A DNA stretch of 64,000 bases from contig NZ_JAUSUR010000003.1 of NCBI RefSeq assembly GCF_030814225.1, forward strand, positions 62,001 through 126,000, in the 5' to 3' direction. The translations under genes and the position numbers were made by a program. Each line of letters starts with the position of its first letter. Positions within the stretch are counted from its first letter, which is position 1. The stretch is from Breznakia pachnodae. GTDB lineage: Bacteria; Bacillota_I; Bacilli_A; Erysipelotrichales; Erysipelotrichaceae. Below the pieces are notes generated by a model that was not told the origin of the DNA, made no database searches, and was given only the letters and a program-made list of their open reading frames with translations. Shown piece by piece: positions 34,056-44,262 of the stretch.

Positions 34056-35082
34056 TAAAGTCTTAGGTGCATTATATGGAGCTGCTTATGGTGATTCCTT
34101 AGGTGCAGTAACAGAATTTTGTACCTATGAAGAAATAAAGAAGAAATTTCCTGAGGGAGTACATGAGTATACAGATTCAATAAGTGTAATTACAAACAGC
34201 ATCGATCCTGGAAGTGTTACTGATGATTTTGGATCCAGCTGTTATGTGATGCAGGAAATTATAAAAAATAAAGGAAGCTTTAATCGTGATATTGCGATTA
34301 AAGCAATCCTTACTTGGTCAAAGGACGAAGAAGTATTTGTGAAGTATGCTGGTTCAAATACCAAAGCTGCAATAGAGCGTCTAAGACAAGGAAGTATTGT
34401 TGAAGAAAGAGATAAACTATTCCATTTTCAAGGAAAAAACACCAATGGTGGTGCCATGAAAATCTCTCCAATTGCTCTTCTTGGAGGTAATGATAATTCA
34501 AAGGTAATCCAATATACAAAAGATTTATGCTGGCCAACCCATTACAATGCATCTGCTGTATCAGCAGCATCTGCAATTGCTTGTGCAATAAGTGAGGCAC
34601 AACGTGAGACAGCAACGATTAATAGTATAATTGAGCAAGCACTAGCAGGTGCAAGGATTACGTGGGAAGAAGTCAGTAATGAAGGATATGCAACTTTTGG
34701 CCCAAGAATTGAAAATCGTATTCAATATGCAGTAAACCTTGGATCTAAATGTACAAATCAAGAAGAACTGTTCGCTGCATTGAATAACGATATTGGTACA
34801 GGAATTCAGGTGGCTGAATCCATACCGGCAGTATTTGCAATTCTGGCATATACAAAAGGAGACTTAAAGGAATCTATTTATTGCGCAGTTAATGCAGGAG
34901 GAGACAGCGATACAATTGCCTCTATGCTTGGTGCAATTGTTGGTGGATATCAGGGAGTAGATGCTATTCCAATTGATATCAGAAATAGAATAGAAGAGAA
35001 AAATGAGAATATCAGATTAAAAGAGACAATTGAAGAATTTACTCAAATAGTTTTATGTAATGATAAGGAGGACATCGTATGA
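34045..35082 (+). CDS. ADP-ribosylglycohydrolase-family protein
   Basis: 345 residues. GAAYGDSLGAVTEF begins the fold; VTDDF and NAGGDSDTIASMLGAIVGG are the dinuclear metal motifs of the DraG/ARH family, so catalysis looks intact. The family removes ADP-ribose from proteins or small molecules and some members cleave other N- or O-glycosides. The ATG at 34045 lies inside the EIIC gene and its stop overlaps the EIIB ATG by 4 bases, so it is tightly integrated in the PTS operon. A hydrolase for an imported ribosyl or nucleoside-like sugar phosphate is an attractive but untested idea. Confidence 0.88.
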   Translation: MKHNKVLGALYGAAYGDSLGAVTEFCTYEEIKKKFPEGVHEYTDSISVITNSIDPGSVTDDFGSSCYVMQEIIKNKGSFNRDIAIKAILTWSKDEEVFVKYAGSNTKAAIERLRQGSIVEERDKLFHFQGKNTNGGAMKISPIALLGGNDNSKVIQYTKDLCWPTHYNASAVSAASAIACAISEAQRETATINSIIEQALAGARITWEEVSNEGYATFGPRIENRIQYAVNLGSKCTNQEELFAALNNDIGTGIQVAESIPAVFAILAYTKGDLKESIYCAVNAGGDSDTIASMLGAIVGGYQGVDAIPIDIRNRIEEKNENIRLKETIEEFTQIVLCNDKEDIV

Positions 35083-35387
35083 GAATTATGTTGGCATGTG
35101 CCTTGGGAATGTCTACTGGAATGCTAGTAGAGAGAATGCGTGAAGAAGCAGCAAAACAAGGTAAAGAGTACAAAATCTGGGCAGTGGATACATCTTCTGT
35201 AGACAAGTATGTTGGTGAGTTTGATATATTATTGTTAGGCCCACAAGTAGCATTTGCATTTGATGAAATCAAAGAGAAGTATGATGCGAAAACACCAGTA
35301 GCAATGATCAAGCCAGTAGATTATGGAAGAATGAATGGAGCTTCAGTTTTGAAAGAAGCTGAGGAATTGTACAATTCCAGAAAATGA
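35079..35387 (+). CDS. PTS lactose/cellobiose-type EIIB
   Basis: 102 residues. Phospho-accepting Cys7 in LACALGMSTGMLVERM, then the Rossmann-like fold (FDILLLGPQVAFAFDEI, VDYGRMNGASV). SD AAGGAGG. Last gene of the operon; the order A-C-hydrolase-B is unusual, as EIIA, EIIB and EIIC are most often adjacent. Confidence 0.93.
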   Translation: MRIMLACALGMSTGMLVERMREEAAKQGKEYKIWAVDTSSVDKYVGEFDILLLGPQVAFAFDEIKEKYDAKTPVAMIKPVDYGRMNGASVLKEAEELYNSRK

Positions 35388-35389
35388 TA

Positions 35390-35416
35390 GAAAAAGGAAC
35401 ACTTCCTTTTTCTTTT
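35390..35416 (+). terminator. Terminator of the first PTS operon
   Basis: Stem GAAAAAGGAA / TTCCTTTTTC with a 3-base loop and four T. Confidence 0.75.
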
Positions 35417-35426
35417 CATATCTAAA

Positions 35427-36275
35427 ATGAAAAAGAAATTAATAAACATTCTTTGGATCATTGTTGGTAATTTCATTCTTGCGGTAGGTGTCTCAGCTTT
35501 TATTCTTCCTTATGGAATTTTATCTGGAGGAATTGCAGGGTTTGCAGTGGCAACGGAATCAATCTTTCATATCGAAAAAGAGTTCATCATTAATGGCTTT
35601 ATTCTAACCGCATTTCTACTGGGTGTTCTTATATTAGGAAAACAATTTGCGGCAAAAACCATCGTATCTTCCATTGCTTATCCCATCTTACTAACAATAG
35701 TTAAAGCACATATGCCATTGATTGTTGTAGATGAAGCAATTGCCTCTTTTTATGGTGGAGCAATCTGTGGAGTTGGTTTAGGGATTGTAATGCGTTGTGG
35801 AGCCAGCACAGGAGGTATGGATGTAATATTGCTCATTCTAAATAAACTGTTCCATTTAAAAGTAAGTAGTGCAGTTTTACTTCTTGATACCTGTATCGCA
35901 GTATTAGGTTTCTTTACTTGTGGTATAGCATCGGTTTTAATTGGATATATTGCAATCATCGCAACATCATTTATGGTGAATAAAGTATTGAGTTTTGATA
36001 GTGACGGCAATAAAGCGGTAAAAATATTCTCTGATAAATACGAGGAAATTAATACAAGAATTCATCAGGAAATCAATCGCGGAACAACAATAGAACAGGT
36101 TCATGGTGGATATACCAAAGAATCTAAGATGATGATTTATTGTGTTGTGAAGTCAGAACAATATATGAAACTAATTCAACTAATTGATGAGATTGACTCT
36201 AGCGCATTTGTGATTACTACAAATGCAGTAGAAGCTAAAGGTGAAGGTTTTGATTATGTATTCTCTAAAACATAA
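35427..36275 (+). CDS. YitT-family membrane protein
   Basis: 282 residues. Five to six helices in the YitT/DUF161 region (NILWIIVGNFILAVGVSAFI, YGILSGGIAG, GAICGVGLGIVMRCGASTGG), then a C-terminal DUF2179 domain (KAVKIFSDKYEEIN, GGYTKESKMMIYCVV, DSSAFVITTNAVEAKGEGF). Function of the family is unknown. It begins right behind a terminator and has no good SD, so expression may be low or may depend on read-through. Confidence 0.85.
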   Translation: MKKKLINILWIIVGNFILAVGVSAFILPYGILSGGIAGFAVATESIFHIEKEFIINGFILTAFLLGVLILGKQFAAKTIVSSIAYPILLTIVKAHMPLIVVDEAIASFYGGAICGVGLGIVMRCGASTGGMDVILLILNKLFHLKVSSAVLLLDTCIAVLGFFTCGIASVLIGYIAIIATSFMVNKVLSFDSDGNKAVKIFSDKYEEINTRIHQEINRGTTIEQVHGGYTKESKMMIYCVVKSEQYMKLIQLIDEIDSSAFVITTNAVEAKGEGFDYVFSKT

Positions 36276-36278
36276 AAC

Positions 36279-36330
36279 AAAAAGACTGAAGACAATCAGT
36301 AAGTTACTGTTTCATCTTCAGTCTTTTTTT
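36279..36330. terminator. Bidirectional terminator
   Basis: Perfect 12-bp stem AAAGACTGAAGA / TCTTCAGTCTTT with flanking A and T runs. It serves the YitT gene and, on the other strand, overlaps the end of the HxlR gene. Confidence 0.85.
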
Positions 36331-36685
36331 CTATAAAGCTTGTCTCATAGTTTTCAGGAATATGATCATGTCCCCAGTTACACATTGCGTCTAACACAGG
36401 TAACAATGACTGACCTTTATCCGAAAGACTATATTCAACCTTTGGTGGAATTTGTGGATATTCTACTCTAGTCACAAGTCCATCCGCTTCCAGTTCTTTT
36501 AACTGAACACTAAGCGTTTTATAAGTAATCTTTCCAATCTTACGCTGCAACTCATTATAACGAATTGGCTGATGATCTGAAATAATATATAGAATCAACA
36601 TTTTCCATTTACCACCAATAATCGATAATGTATATCGAAAGGGAAAACTTTGTACATCCAAATTGGAATATTTATTATCACTCAT
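36296..36685 (-). CDS. HxlR-family transcriptional regulator
   Basis: 129 residues. Winged helix with the family pattern FPFRYTLSIIGGKWKMLILY, IRYNELQRKIGKITYKTLSVQLKELEADGLV and VEYSLSDKGQSLLPVLDAM. ATG 36685 is preferred (SD GGAGGAAAG); a longer in-frame start exists 30 bases earlier. Divergent from the flavoprotein gene at 36789, which it probably controls; HxlR proteins often respond to electrophiles or redox state. Confidence 0.9.
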   Translation of the reverse strand: MSDNKYSNLDVQSFPFRYTLSIIGGKWKMLILYIISDHQPIRYNELQRKIGKITYKTLSVQLKELEADGLVTRVEYPQIPPKVEYSLSDKGQSLLPVLDAMCNWGHDHIPENYETSFIEKKTEDETVTY

Positions 36686-36702
36686 AGTACTTTCCTCCAA
36701 GA

Positions 36703-36729
36703 TAGTATATGTCAAAAAAGTGCATACTA
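36703..36729. promoter_or_regulatory. Possible HxlR operator
   Basis: Inverted repeat TAGTAT-N15-ATACTA in the gap between the divergent hxlR and flavoprotein genes. The arms are short. A -10 TATAAT for the flavoprotein gene follows about 20 bases later with a poor -35 (TAGTTA), as expected if expression is regulated. Confidence 0.35.
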
Positions 36730-36788
36730 GTTATCTTTATAGCAACATTATATAATGACATCGTACATAAAGCAAAGGAGATTGTCAT

Positions 36789-37328
36789 ATGAGAAAAATA
36801 GTAGTACTTAGCGGAAGTCCAAGAAGGAATGGGAACAGTGAAAAATTAGCTGATGCGTTCATTAGAGGGGCAGAGTCTGCAGGACATCAGGTAAAGAAGA
36901 TGTCAGTGATTGATTATCCAGTAAAAGGATGTTTGGGTTGTGATTACTGTATGCGTAATAATGGAGAATGTATTCAAAAGGATGGAATGCAAGCGATTTT
37001 TGAAGAATTATATCAGGCAGATATGGTTGTGTTTGCGACACCAGTTTATTACTGGAATATGACTTCACAGTTAAAAGCAGTAGTTGATCGTTTATATGCA
37101 TCAATTGCAAAACCATTACCAATTACTTCTTCAGCATTGCTAGCTTCTTTAGGTGGAAATGTGCAAGAGGATGGAAAACTAACTGTGGATAACTATAATA
37201 TCATCACAAACTATATGAAGTTAAAAGATGAAGGAGTTATTATAGCTGATAAAGTAATGAATAAAAATGAAATTGATGGAAACCCAATTCTTGAAGAAGC
37301 AGAAATGCTGGGAAGAAGTTTGAAATAA
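36789..37328 (+). CDS. Flavodoxin-fold NADPH-dependent FMN reductase family protein
   Basis: 179 residues. FMN-binding VVLSGSPRRNGNSEKLADAF, then a Cys-containing region KGCLGCDYCMRNNGECIQKDGM and ATPVYYWNMTSQLKAVVDRLY. The CxxC pattern marks the iron-sulfur-flavoprotein-like or azoreductase-like members that reduce quinones, nitro compounds or aldehydes; the substrate is unknown. SD AAAGGAG. Divergent from HxlR, as in many inducible electrophile-defence pairs. Confidence 0.88.
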   Translation: MRKIVVLSGSPRRNGNSEKLADAFIRGAESAGHQVKKMSVIDYPVKGCLGCDYCMRNNGECIQKDGMQAIFEELYQADMVVFATPVYYWNMTSQLKAVVDRLYASIAKPLPITSSALLASLGGNVQEDGKLTVDNYNIITNYMKLKDEGVIIADKVMNKNEIDGNPILEEAEMLGRSLK

Positions 37329-37333
37329 TATAA

Positions 37334-37363
37334 AAATGGATATCTCAAAAGGGATATCCATTT
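37334..37363. terminator. Bidirectional terminator
   Basis: Perfect 11-bp stem AAATGGATATC / GATATCCATTT between the convergent flavoprotein and AEC transporter genes. Confidence 0.8.
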
Positions 37364-37371
37364 ATTACTTT

Positions 37372-38307
37372 TTATGAATAAGCAATTGTAACTATAGCAA
37401 ACACAAGCAAAGTGACAACCATATACAAGGATAAGAATGTTGAGAGATAACTTTCATCAACATCATCTTTGTACAAAGGAATTAGTTGTAATGGTGTTGC
37501 AAAACCAGTAGGACACATAAAATAAACAATTACACCAATAGCATAAATTTTACTAGTCATTAATTCTGGAAATAAAACAAAGAAACCCAAGATAATTGCT
37601 ATACTAGTTAGTATTCTAAGTAAAGTTAACTTCAATAAAGGTTTTATAGTTATTGTAGATAACTTAAAATCATATCCAATTGTAAATAAAATTAATCCTG
37701 AAATTGAACCAGTCGCTGTTGTAATGGTATTCGAGTAAGTATCAAATAGTGAAGACGCCCTTAATGATTCATATATACCTAGAATGTTTAACAAGATACC
37801 AAATAAAACAGCTAAAACAAATGAATTTGTAAAAATTTTAATTATTAGTTCTTTTATACCGACTTCTGATGAAGTCATTTTGGCGACCATAATTGGAATA
37901 ATTATAAAACCGATTATAACACCAGCTATATCAAATGTAACTGTATTAACAGCATATGCTGAACCAACAATTGAAGTGTAAAGTGGTAGTGCAACACTTC
38001 CACCTTCACAAGTCATCATCATGAAAGGTGACAGTTTTTCAAATCTTTCACCTGTCCACTTTCTGAGTACTAAACCAATTATATATGCAATGATAAATGC
38101 AATAAGCACATAAATCACAATATATATAGTGGATGAACTTATACTTGATGAAAATAAAATATTGAATATAAGAATTGGAAAAAAGATATTGAATACAACT
38201 TTTTTGGTACCATCTTTTTGCTCAGGAGTTACCCAGCCTTTAATCCGGCAGATAATACCTATAATAATCATAAAAAATACAGGGAATAACAAATTAATTG
38301 CGCTCAT
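37372..38307 (-). CDS. AEC-family transporter
   Basis: 311 residues with about ten membrane segments in two five-helix halves, as in auxin efflux carrier/malate permease proteins. Characteristic pieces are FFMIIIGIICRIKGW at the N-terminus, FMMMTCEGGSVALPLYTSIVG in the first half and VYFMCPTGFATPLQLIPLY in the second. The substrate is probably a carboxylate, by family. SD AGGAGG precedes the ATG. It lies downstream of the PRD regulator on the same strand, 67 bases apart. Confidence 0.85.
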   Translation of the reverse strand: MSAINLLFPVFFMIIIGIICRIKGWVTPEQKDGTKKVVFNIFFPILIFNILFSSSISSSTIYIVIYVLIAFIIAYIIGLVLRKWTGERFEKLSPFMMMTCEGGSVALPLYTSIVGSAYAVNTVTFDIAGVIIGFIIIPIMVAKMTSSEVGIKELIIKIFTNSFVLAVLFGILLNILGIYESLRASSLFDTYSNTITTATGSISGLILFTIGYDFKLSTITIKPLLKLTLLRILTSIAIILGFFVLFPELMTSKIYAIGVIVYFMCPTGFATPLQLIPLYKDDVDESYLSTFLSLYMVVTLLVFAIVTIAYS

Positions 38308-38374
38308 TATAATATACCTCCTAAATCAAATGGTCGCAGTTCTTTTTAATTGAAATAATGAGTATGCAAGTAAA

Positions 38375-40318
38375 TTACATAATATTAATAATTTCATAAT
38401 TTGATAAAATCAATTCAATAAAATCATCATAGTTTATGCAATCTAATATCTTTTCTGAGGTCTTCTTATCATTAAGAACAGAAACTACAATATTAAATAC
38501 ATCAGGAAACAAAGGGATATCTTTTGGAAGTAACGCAAGCATAAATACAAAATTTACTTTATTGTTGATCCAGGTAACAGGATTACGATTAATATACACA
38601 GCAATTGCTGAAGACTTAATATGACTTCCATCACTTAATAAAGGATGGGGAATTGCCACATTATTATACTCAGTCGGTGTAATCTTCTCATGTTCTAAAA
38701 TATCATTTATAAATTCTTTGTCCACATAATTCATATCCACAAGTTTTTCACATAGAAAACTTATAATTTCATTGCTTTCTGAAAATGGAATATCTGTAAA
38801 GAATAAATCTTTTTCAAATAATTGTATGAAAATTTGTCGTATTTTTTCTTTCTCTCGTTTGTTGCGAATGAACTCAACTTTCTCTGCTACATTACGAATA
38901 TCTTGTTTTGTTAAAAGTTGACTAATTTGTACTTGAGAAACGTCAACTGATGGATTCACACTAAGTGTTGAAAGAATTAAATCAACTTCCTCAATATTTT
39001 TAATATCCTCGTATGAAGATACAATATCAGTAAGGTGCAAGTAATTGATTTGAGATGAAATTTGTTCAAAAATTCGATTTCCAAGATTTAAATAATCATA
39101 CATAACTAGAACACATGAAATGTTCTCAATACTATTTTTTTCATCTGCTAAGAGTGCCCCTAGATGCAACGTTAGATACATTGTTTCATTATCTGGAACC
39201 TTACAGTCTATTCCTGTAGAAATCAGTGATGATATATGATTTGCAATCATATATAGAAAAGGGTAATCATCTTTAATTTCTGTTATTGGGTTCAAAGGAA
39301 TCATAATTTTATCTCTAACTCTAAGAATTAAATTCTTCAAGTGAAAAGCAAAGCGAACAATAAAATCCTCGTTGTTTACATTTATTCCAAAATTATCATA
39401 TAAGGAACGTATAATAACAGACATTAAATCATTGACCTCACTACCAACATAATTTTCTAAATTTTGTAAGTCAGCCCATTGCTTGTCAGCAGGCATAACT
39501 CTAGTAGACATCAACAAAGATGCTTCAGCAATTTGCTCCTGAGTAAAATTACAATCAGGATATACTTCTTTTAATCTTTCATAGGTAGTAACAATAAAGC
39601 GATAGAAGTGTGTAGAGAATTCATAATCACTTTTCTCAAAAATATGTTCTGCAGATTGTGGATTCTTAAAACTAGTTTCAATCAGAATTGAAAGATGTAG
39701 AACATAATTCAACAGTGAGAAATCATCCAAATCAAAATTTTCTTCCTCTAATATTATTTTTATGATTGTATTAATTTCATTAATATTTGCTATTTTGAAA
39801 AAATGTTGAATTGAAGATACATTAAATTGTGAAACTTGCCACTCCTCACTTAACAGGTCCATTAAGAACTTTTGTCTGTCTTTTTCTTTTCCAACAATAA
39901 AAATTTGTTCGTTTTTTGTTCGAATAAACAACTTCCTCTGTTTTAATTCATTGCGTAATTTTGCTAAATCTTTTGTAATGGTTAACTCCGAAACATATAA
40001 TTCATCTGCTAAATCTTGTGCACTTAATAATTCCTTATCCAATAATAATCTTGATAAAATGATTCTCTTTCTTTTTTCATATCCATAATGTGAAAACTGT
40101 TTGGAAGCTTGTTCAATTAATATGACAGCATCTTCTCTCTTAGCAATTTCATAACCTCGAGATGTTGAAAGAATAAGATTAGGAGACTCATTATTAAGTT
40201 GACTAATATAGTTAATAATACTTCTTCGACTCACTTTAAAAGTATCCTGTAATATAGTGCTCGTTACAGGAAGAGTTTTCGAGTATAGAAACTGTAAAAT
40301 CTCGTATCTTACATCCAT
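38375..40318 (-). CDS. PRD-containing PTS-responsive transcriptional regulator
   Basis: 647 residues. N-terminal helix-turn-helix domains (LQDTFKVSRRSIINYISQL; AQDLADELYVSELTITKDLAKL), two PRDs (LNYVLHLSILIE; VRFAFHLKNLILRVRD and MYLTLHLGALLAD), a degenerate EIIB-like region (VLVMYDYLNLGNRIFEQI) that has no Cys at the usual site, and an EIIA-like domain with AIPHPLLSDGSHIKSSAIA. ATG 40318 has SD GGAGG; a longer in-frame start exists upstream. It is divergent from the beta-glucoside PTS operon at 40764 and probably acts on the operators in the shared gap. Confidence 0.9.
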   Translation of the reverse strand: MDVRYEILQFLYSKTLPVTSTILQDTFKVSRRSIINYISQLNNESPNLILSTSRGYEIAKREDAVILIEQASKQFSHYGYEKRKRIILSRLLLDKELLSAQDLADELYVSELTITKDLAKLRNELKQRKLFIRTKNEQIFIVGKEKDRQKFLMDLLSEEWQVSQFNVSSIQHFFKIANINEINTIIKIILEEENFDLDDFSLLNYVLHLSILIETSFKNPQSAEHIFEKSDYEFSTHFYRFIVTTYERLKEVYPDCNFTQEQIAEASLLMSTRVMPADKQWADLQNLENYVGSEVNDLMSVIIRSLYDNFGINVNNEDFIVRFAFHLKNLILRVRDKIMIPLNPITEIKDDYPFLYMIANHISSLISTGIDCKVPDNETMYLTLHLGALLADEKNSIENISCVLVMYDYLNLGNRIFEQISSQINYLHLTDIVSSYEDIKNIEEVDLILSTLSVNPSVDVSQVQISQLLTKQDIRNVAEKVEFIRNKREKEKIRQIFIQLFEKDLFFTDIPFSESNEIISFLCEKLVDMNYVDKEFINDILEHEKITPTEYNNVAIPHPLLSDGSHIKSSAIAVYINRNPVTWINNKVNFVFMLALLPKDIPLFPDVFNIVVSVLNDKKTSEKILDCINYDDFIELILSNYEIINIM

Positions 40319-40450
40319 GATTTTTCCTCCGTTTTTGTTAATTGGATTTCGCCATAATTCATTCAAATTAAAAAGAACTTTCAAAATTTTGTAATATCTA
40401 AATTACACTTTAATAGTACTGAACGTTATTAAAAATTTCTCTACCATGAT

Positions 40451-40469
40451 TTGCACATCCTGTGTGCAA
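40451..40469. promoter_or_regulatory. Palindromic operator O1
   Basis: TTGCACA-TCCTG-TGTGCAA, a perfect 7+7 palindrome, preceded by TACCATGAT. The same element recurs in inverted orientation at 40644. It lies in the 445-base gap between the PRD regulator and the PTS operon, nearer the regulator. Confidence 0.75.
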
Positions 40470-40643
40470 GTTAAGAATTAATACATACTATAAATCTATT
40501 ATAAGTTGATTTTGTATGACTGTCGCTTATAGATAGATAATTCGTATTATTTTTAGTGATTATAATAACACTTTTTATAAACTTTTCATTGTATATTATG
40601 TCATTTGTTTAAAATGGTAATTATATAAGAATACAATCATTGC

Positions 40644-40662
40644 TTGCACATCCACTGTGCAA
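40644..40662. promoter_or_regulatory. Palindromic operator O2
   Basis: TTGCACA-TCCAC-TGTGCAA, followed by ATCATGGTA, which is the reverse complement of the TACCATGAT flanking O1. Centres of O1 and O2 are 193 bases apart. O2 is about 100 bases before the EIIA gene. The rest of the 40319-40763 gap is AT-rich, and I see no clear terminator or aptamer in it. Confidence 0.75.
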
Positions 40663-40763
40663 ATCATGGTAAAGACAAACTGTAAAAGATTAAGTACTAT
40701 GAGATTGTAGTTAGCTAACACATTGGATATTACTACAGAAAGGATAGGTAGAAAGATAATTAT

Positions 40764-41072
40764 ATGGACTTAATTCAAACAGTTGTCTCAATCATCGCAT
40801 TTGCTGGGGACAGTCAAAGTGCTTCAAGACAAGCAATAGAATTTGCAAGAGAAGGTAAGTTTGATGAATGTGATGAATATATGCAAAAAGCTAAGGATAG
40901 TGCATTGGAGTCTCATAAAACGCATACAAAGTTATTAGCGGAGTGTGCTGGGGAAGAACATGATGTAAATTTCCTTATGGTACATGCATCAAATCACTTA
41001 TCTGTAGCTGAAATGATGATTTTAACGGCAGAATTATTTATTGAAGTAAAAAAAGAGAAAGTTGGTGAATAG
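40764..41072 (+). CDS. PTS lactose/cellobiose-type EIIA
   Basis: 102 residues. IIAFAGDSQSASRQAIEFARE and the phospho-accepting His in MVHASNHLSVAEMMI. First gene of the second PTS operon; SD AAAGGAT or AGGTAG upstream is only fair. Two bases separate it from EIIB. Confidence 0.92.
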   Translation: MDLIQTVVSIIAFAGDSQSASRQAIEFAREGKFDECDEYMQKAKDSALESHKTHTKLLAECAGEEHDVNFLMVHASNHLSVAEMMILTAELFIEVKKEKVGE

Positions 41073-41074
41073 AA

Positions 41075-41404
41075 ATGTTGAATATTGTGTTACTCTGTCA
41101 ATTTGGCGCAAGTACAGGAATGTTGGCAAAAAGAATAGAAGAAGCTGCGTTAGCTGAAAACGTTGATGTAACAATTAATGCTTACGGAGTGACCGAAATC
41201 GGAAGAGTTATTAATGGGGCAGATATTATTCTTCTCGGACCTCAGATGAGGTTCCAATTAAAAGAGTTTGAGGAATCATATGCTGAAAAAAATGTACCTT
41301 TTATGGTCATTGATACATTAGATTATGGGATGATGGATGGTAAAAAGGTGTTTCATTGTGTTGTGGAAAAAATTAAGGAATTTGAAGGAGGAAATGTAAA
41401 GTGA
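41075..41404 (+). CDS. PTS lactose/cellobiose-type EIIB
   Basis: 109 residues. Phospho-accepting Cys8 in LLCQFGASTGMLAKRIEEA; ADIILLGPQMRFQLKEFEE and DTLDYGMMDGKKV complete the fold. Its TGA overlaps the GTG start of EIIC (GTGA). Confidence 0.92.
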   Translation: MLNIVLLCQFGASTGMLAKRIEEAALAENVDVTINAYGVTEIGRVINGADIILLGPQMRFQLKEFEESYAEKNVPFMVIDTLDYGMMDGKKVFHCVVEKIKEFEGGNVK

Positions 41405-42696
41405 ATAAATTGTTAGATCGTTTAGAAAAATTATTAACTCCTGTTGGAGAAAAACTACAAAAGATTAAAGCGATGTCAGCTATTGCGGAAGCAATGCAGG
41501 CAGGAATGCCAATTTTGATTATTGGATCATTTTGTACATTGTTTTTATACTTGGATATTGGACCATGGCAATCAATTGTACAATCAATTCCAGGATTTGT
41601 AGATGTATGTAGTAAGATTTCGGCATTTACATCGGATACGTTTGGGTTGTTCATATTAATTCTTTTAACGTATATGTATGGACGTAGGATTGGTCTTAAA
41701 GAAAATCTTACATGTATCCCTTTTGCTATTGCTGTAATGTTTATTTTAGCTCCAGTAGCTGAAGATGGAAGCATTCTAAAAAATACAGTTGGTATGCAGG
41801 CATTAATATCAGCAATGCTTGTTGGGATCGCTGTGCCTAGAGCAGTTCAATTTTTAATAAACAAAGGGATTGTAATTCGTATGCCTTCAAGTGTACCAAA
41901 GTTTGTTGAAGAAGGATTCAAATTATTAATTCCAGGGTTTATAGTTTGTATTCTTGCGGGAATTATTAATACTGCTTTTGTATCTACAGAATTTGGAAGT
42001 TTCCAAGGGTTTATATATACAGTGATTCAAACTCCATTGCTTAGTATCGGACTATCATTTGGAGGGTTTGCGCTAATTATTACCTTAGCTTCTGCAATTC
42101 TTTGGCCAGGTTTACATGCGAATACAATAATGGGAGTAATTACGCCGCTAACACTTGCTGCATCTGCTGCTAATCAAGCTGCAATTGCTGCTGGAGAAAC
42201 AATTCCCCATATAATTGATTTTCAGTTTATGATGATTTGTGATCCAGGAGGTCAGGCAGCGTTATTGCTTCCATGTCTAATTGGATTATTTATGAGTAAA
42301 TCTAAGCAAATTAAACAGGTATCTAAAGTAGGAATTGTACCAGCAATATTTGGTATTGGAGAACCAATTTTATTTGGGTTCCCATGTATGTTTAATGTGT
42401 ATATGTTCTTACCAATGGTGTTAAGTACATTTGTGAATGTATGTATTTGGTACTTTGCGATTGACTTCGGATTAGTAGGTTATTTTTCAGGAGTGGTACT
42501 TCCATGGACAACACCACCAATACTAAATGCATTTTTAGCAAGTACAACTCCAGTTGCAGCTGTCATATGTCAAATTTTCATGTTAGTAGTTGATGGACTT
42601 ATCTGGTTACCATTTGTTCGCTTATATGACAAAAAATTAATGGAACAAGAACAAGAAGCTTTATCAGACGGTGAAGCAGTAATGCAAACGGAATAG
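41401..42696 (+). CDS. PTS cellobiose-type EIIC permease
   Basis: 431 residues, about ten membrane helices, GTG start with SD GGAGGAAATG. Family features: EAMQAGMPILIIGSF, ILWPGLHANTIMGVITPL and FGIGEPILFGFPCMFNVYMFLP with the conserved Glu. Together with the adjacent 6-phospho-beta-glucosidase this indicates uptake of a beta-glucoside such as cellobiose or an aryl glucoside. Confidence 0.92.
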   Translation: MNKLLDRLEKLLTPVGEKLQKIKAMSAIAEAMQAGMPILIIGSFCTLFLYLDIGPWQSIVQSIPGFVDVCSKISAFTSDTFGLFILILLTYMYGRRIGLKENLTCIPFAIAVMFILAPVAEDGSILKNTVGMQALISAMLVGIAVPRAVQFLINKGIVIRMPSSVPKFVEEGFKLLIPGFIVCILAGIINTAFVSTEFGSFQGFIYTVIQTPLLSIGLSFGGFALIITLASAILWPGLHANTIMGVITPLTLAASAANQAAIAAGETIPHIIDFQFMMICDPGGQAALLLPCLIGLFMSKSKQIKQVSKVGIVPAIFGIGEPILFGFPCMFNVYMFLPMVLSTFVNVCIWYFAIDFGLVGYFSGVVLPWTTPPILNAFLASTTPVAAVICQIFMLVVDGLIWLPFVRLYDKKLMEQEQEALSDGEAVMQTE

Positions 42697-42706
42697 AGGT
42701 AGAAAG

Positions 42707-44195
<1,489 letters not shown>

Positions 44196-44206
44196 ACAAC
44201 TTTAAG

Positions 44207-44262
44207 AAAGGAGAAACATCGTCCTCATCATTTATAAGTGATGAGGACGATGTAATATACAC
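44207..44262 (+). promoter_or_regulatory. Ribosome binding site split from its AUG by a hairpin (44263 gene)
   Basis: SD AAAGGAG (44207-44213) is followed by a perfect 15-bp stem ACATCGTCCTCATCA / TGATGAGGACGATGT (44216-44253) without a U-tract, then 9 bases and the ATG. With the hairpin folded the SD is 11 bases from the AUG. Same layout as in front of the preceding gene. Confidence 0.55.

Noticed and set aside
44216-44253. The 15-bp hairpin before 44263 as a terminator
   Set aside because: It is not followed by a U-tract (AATATAC follows), and an SD lies before it that has no other start codon to serve.
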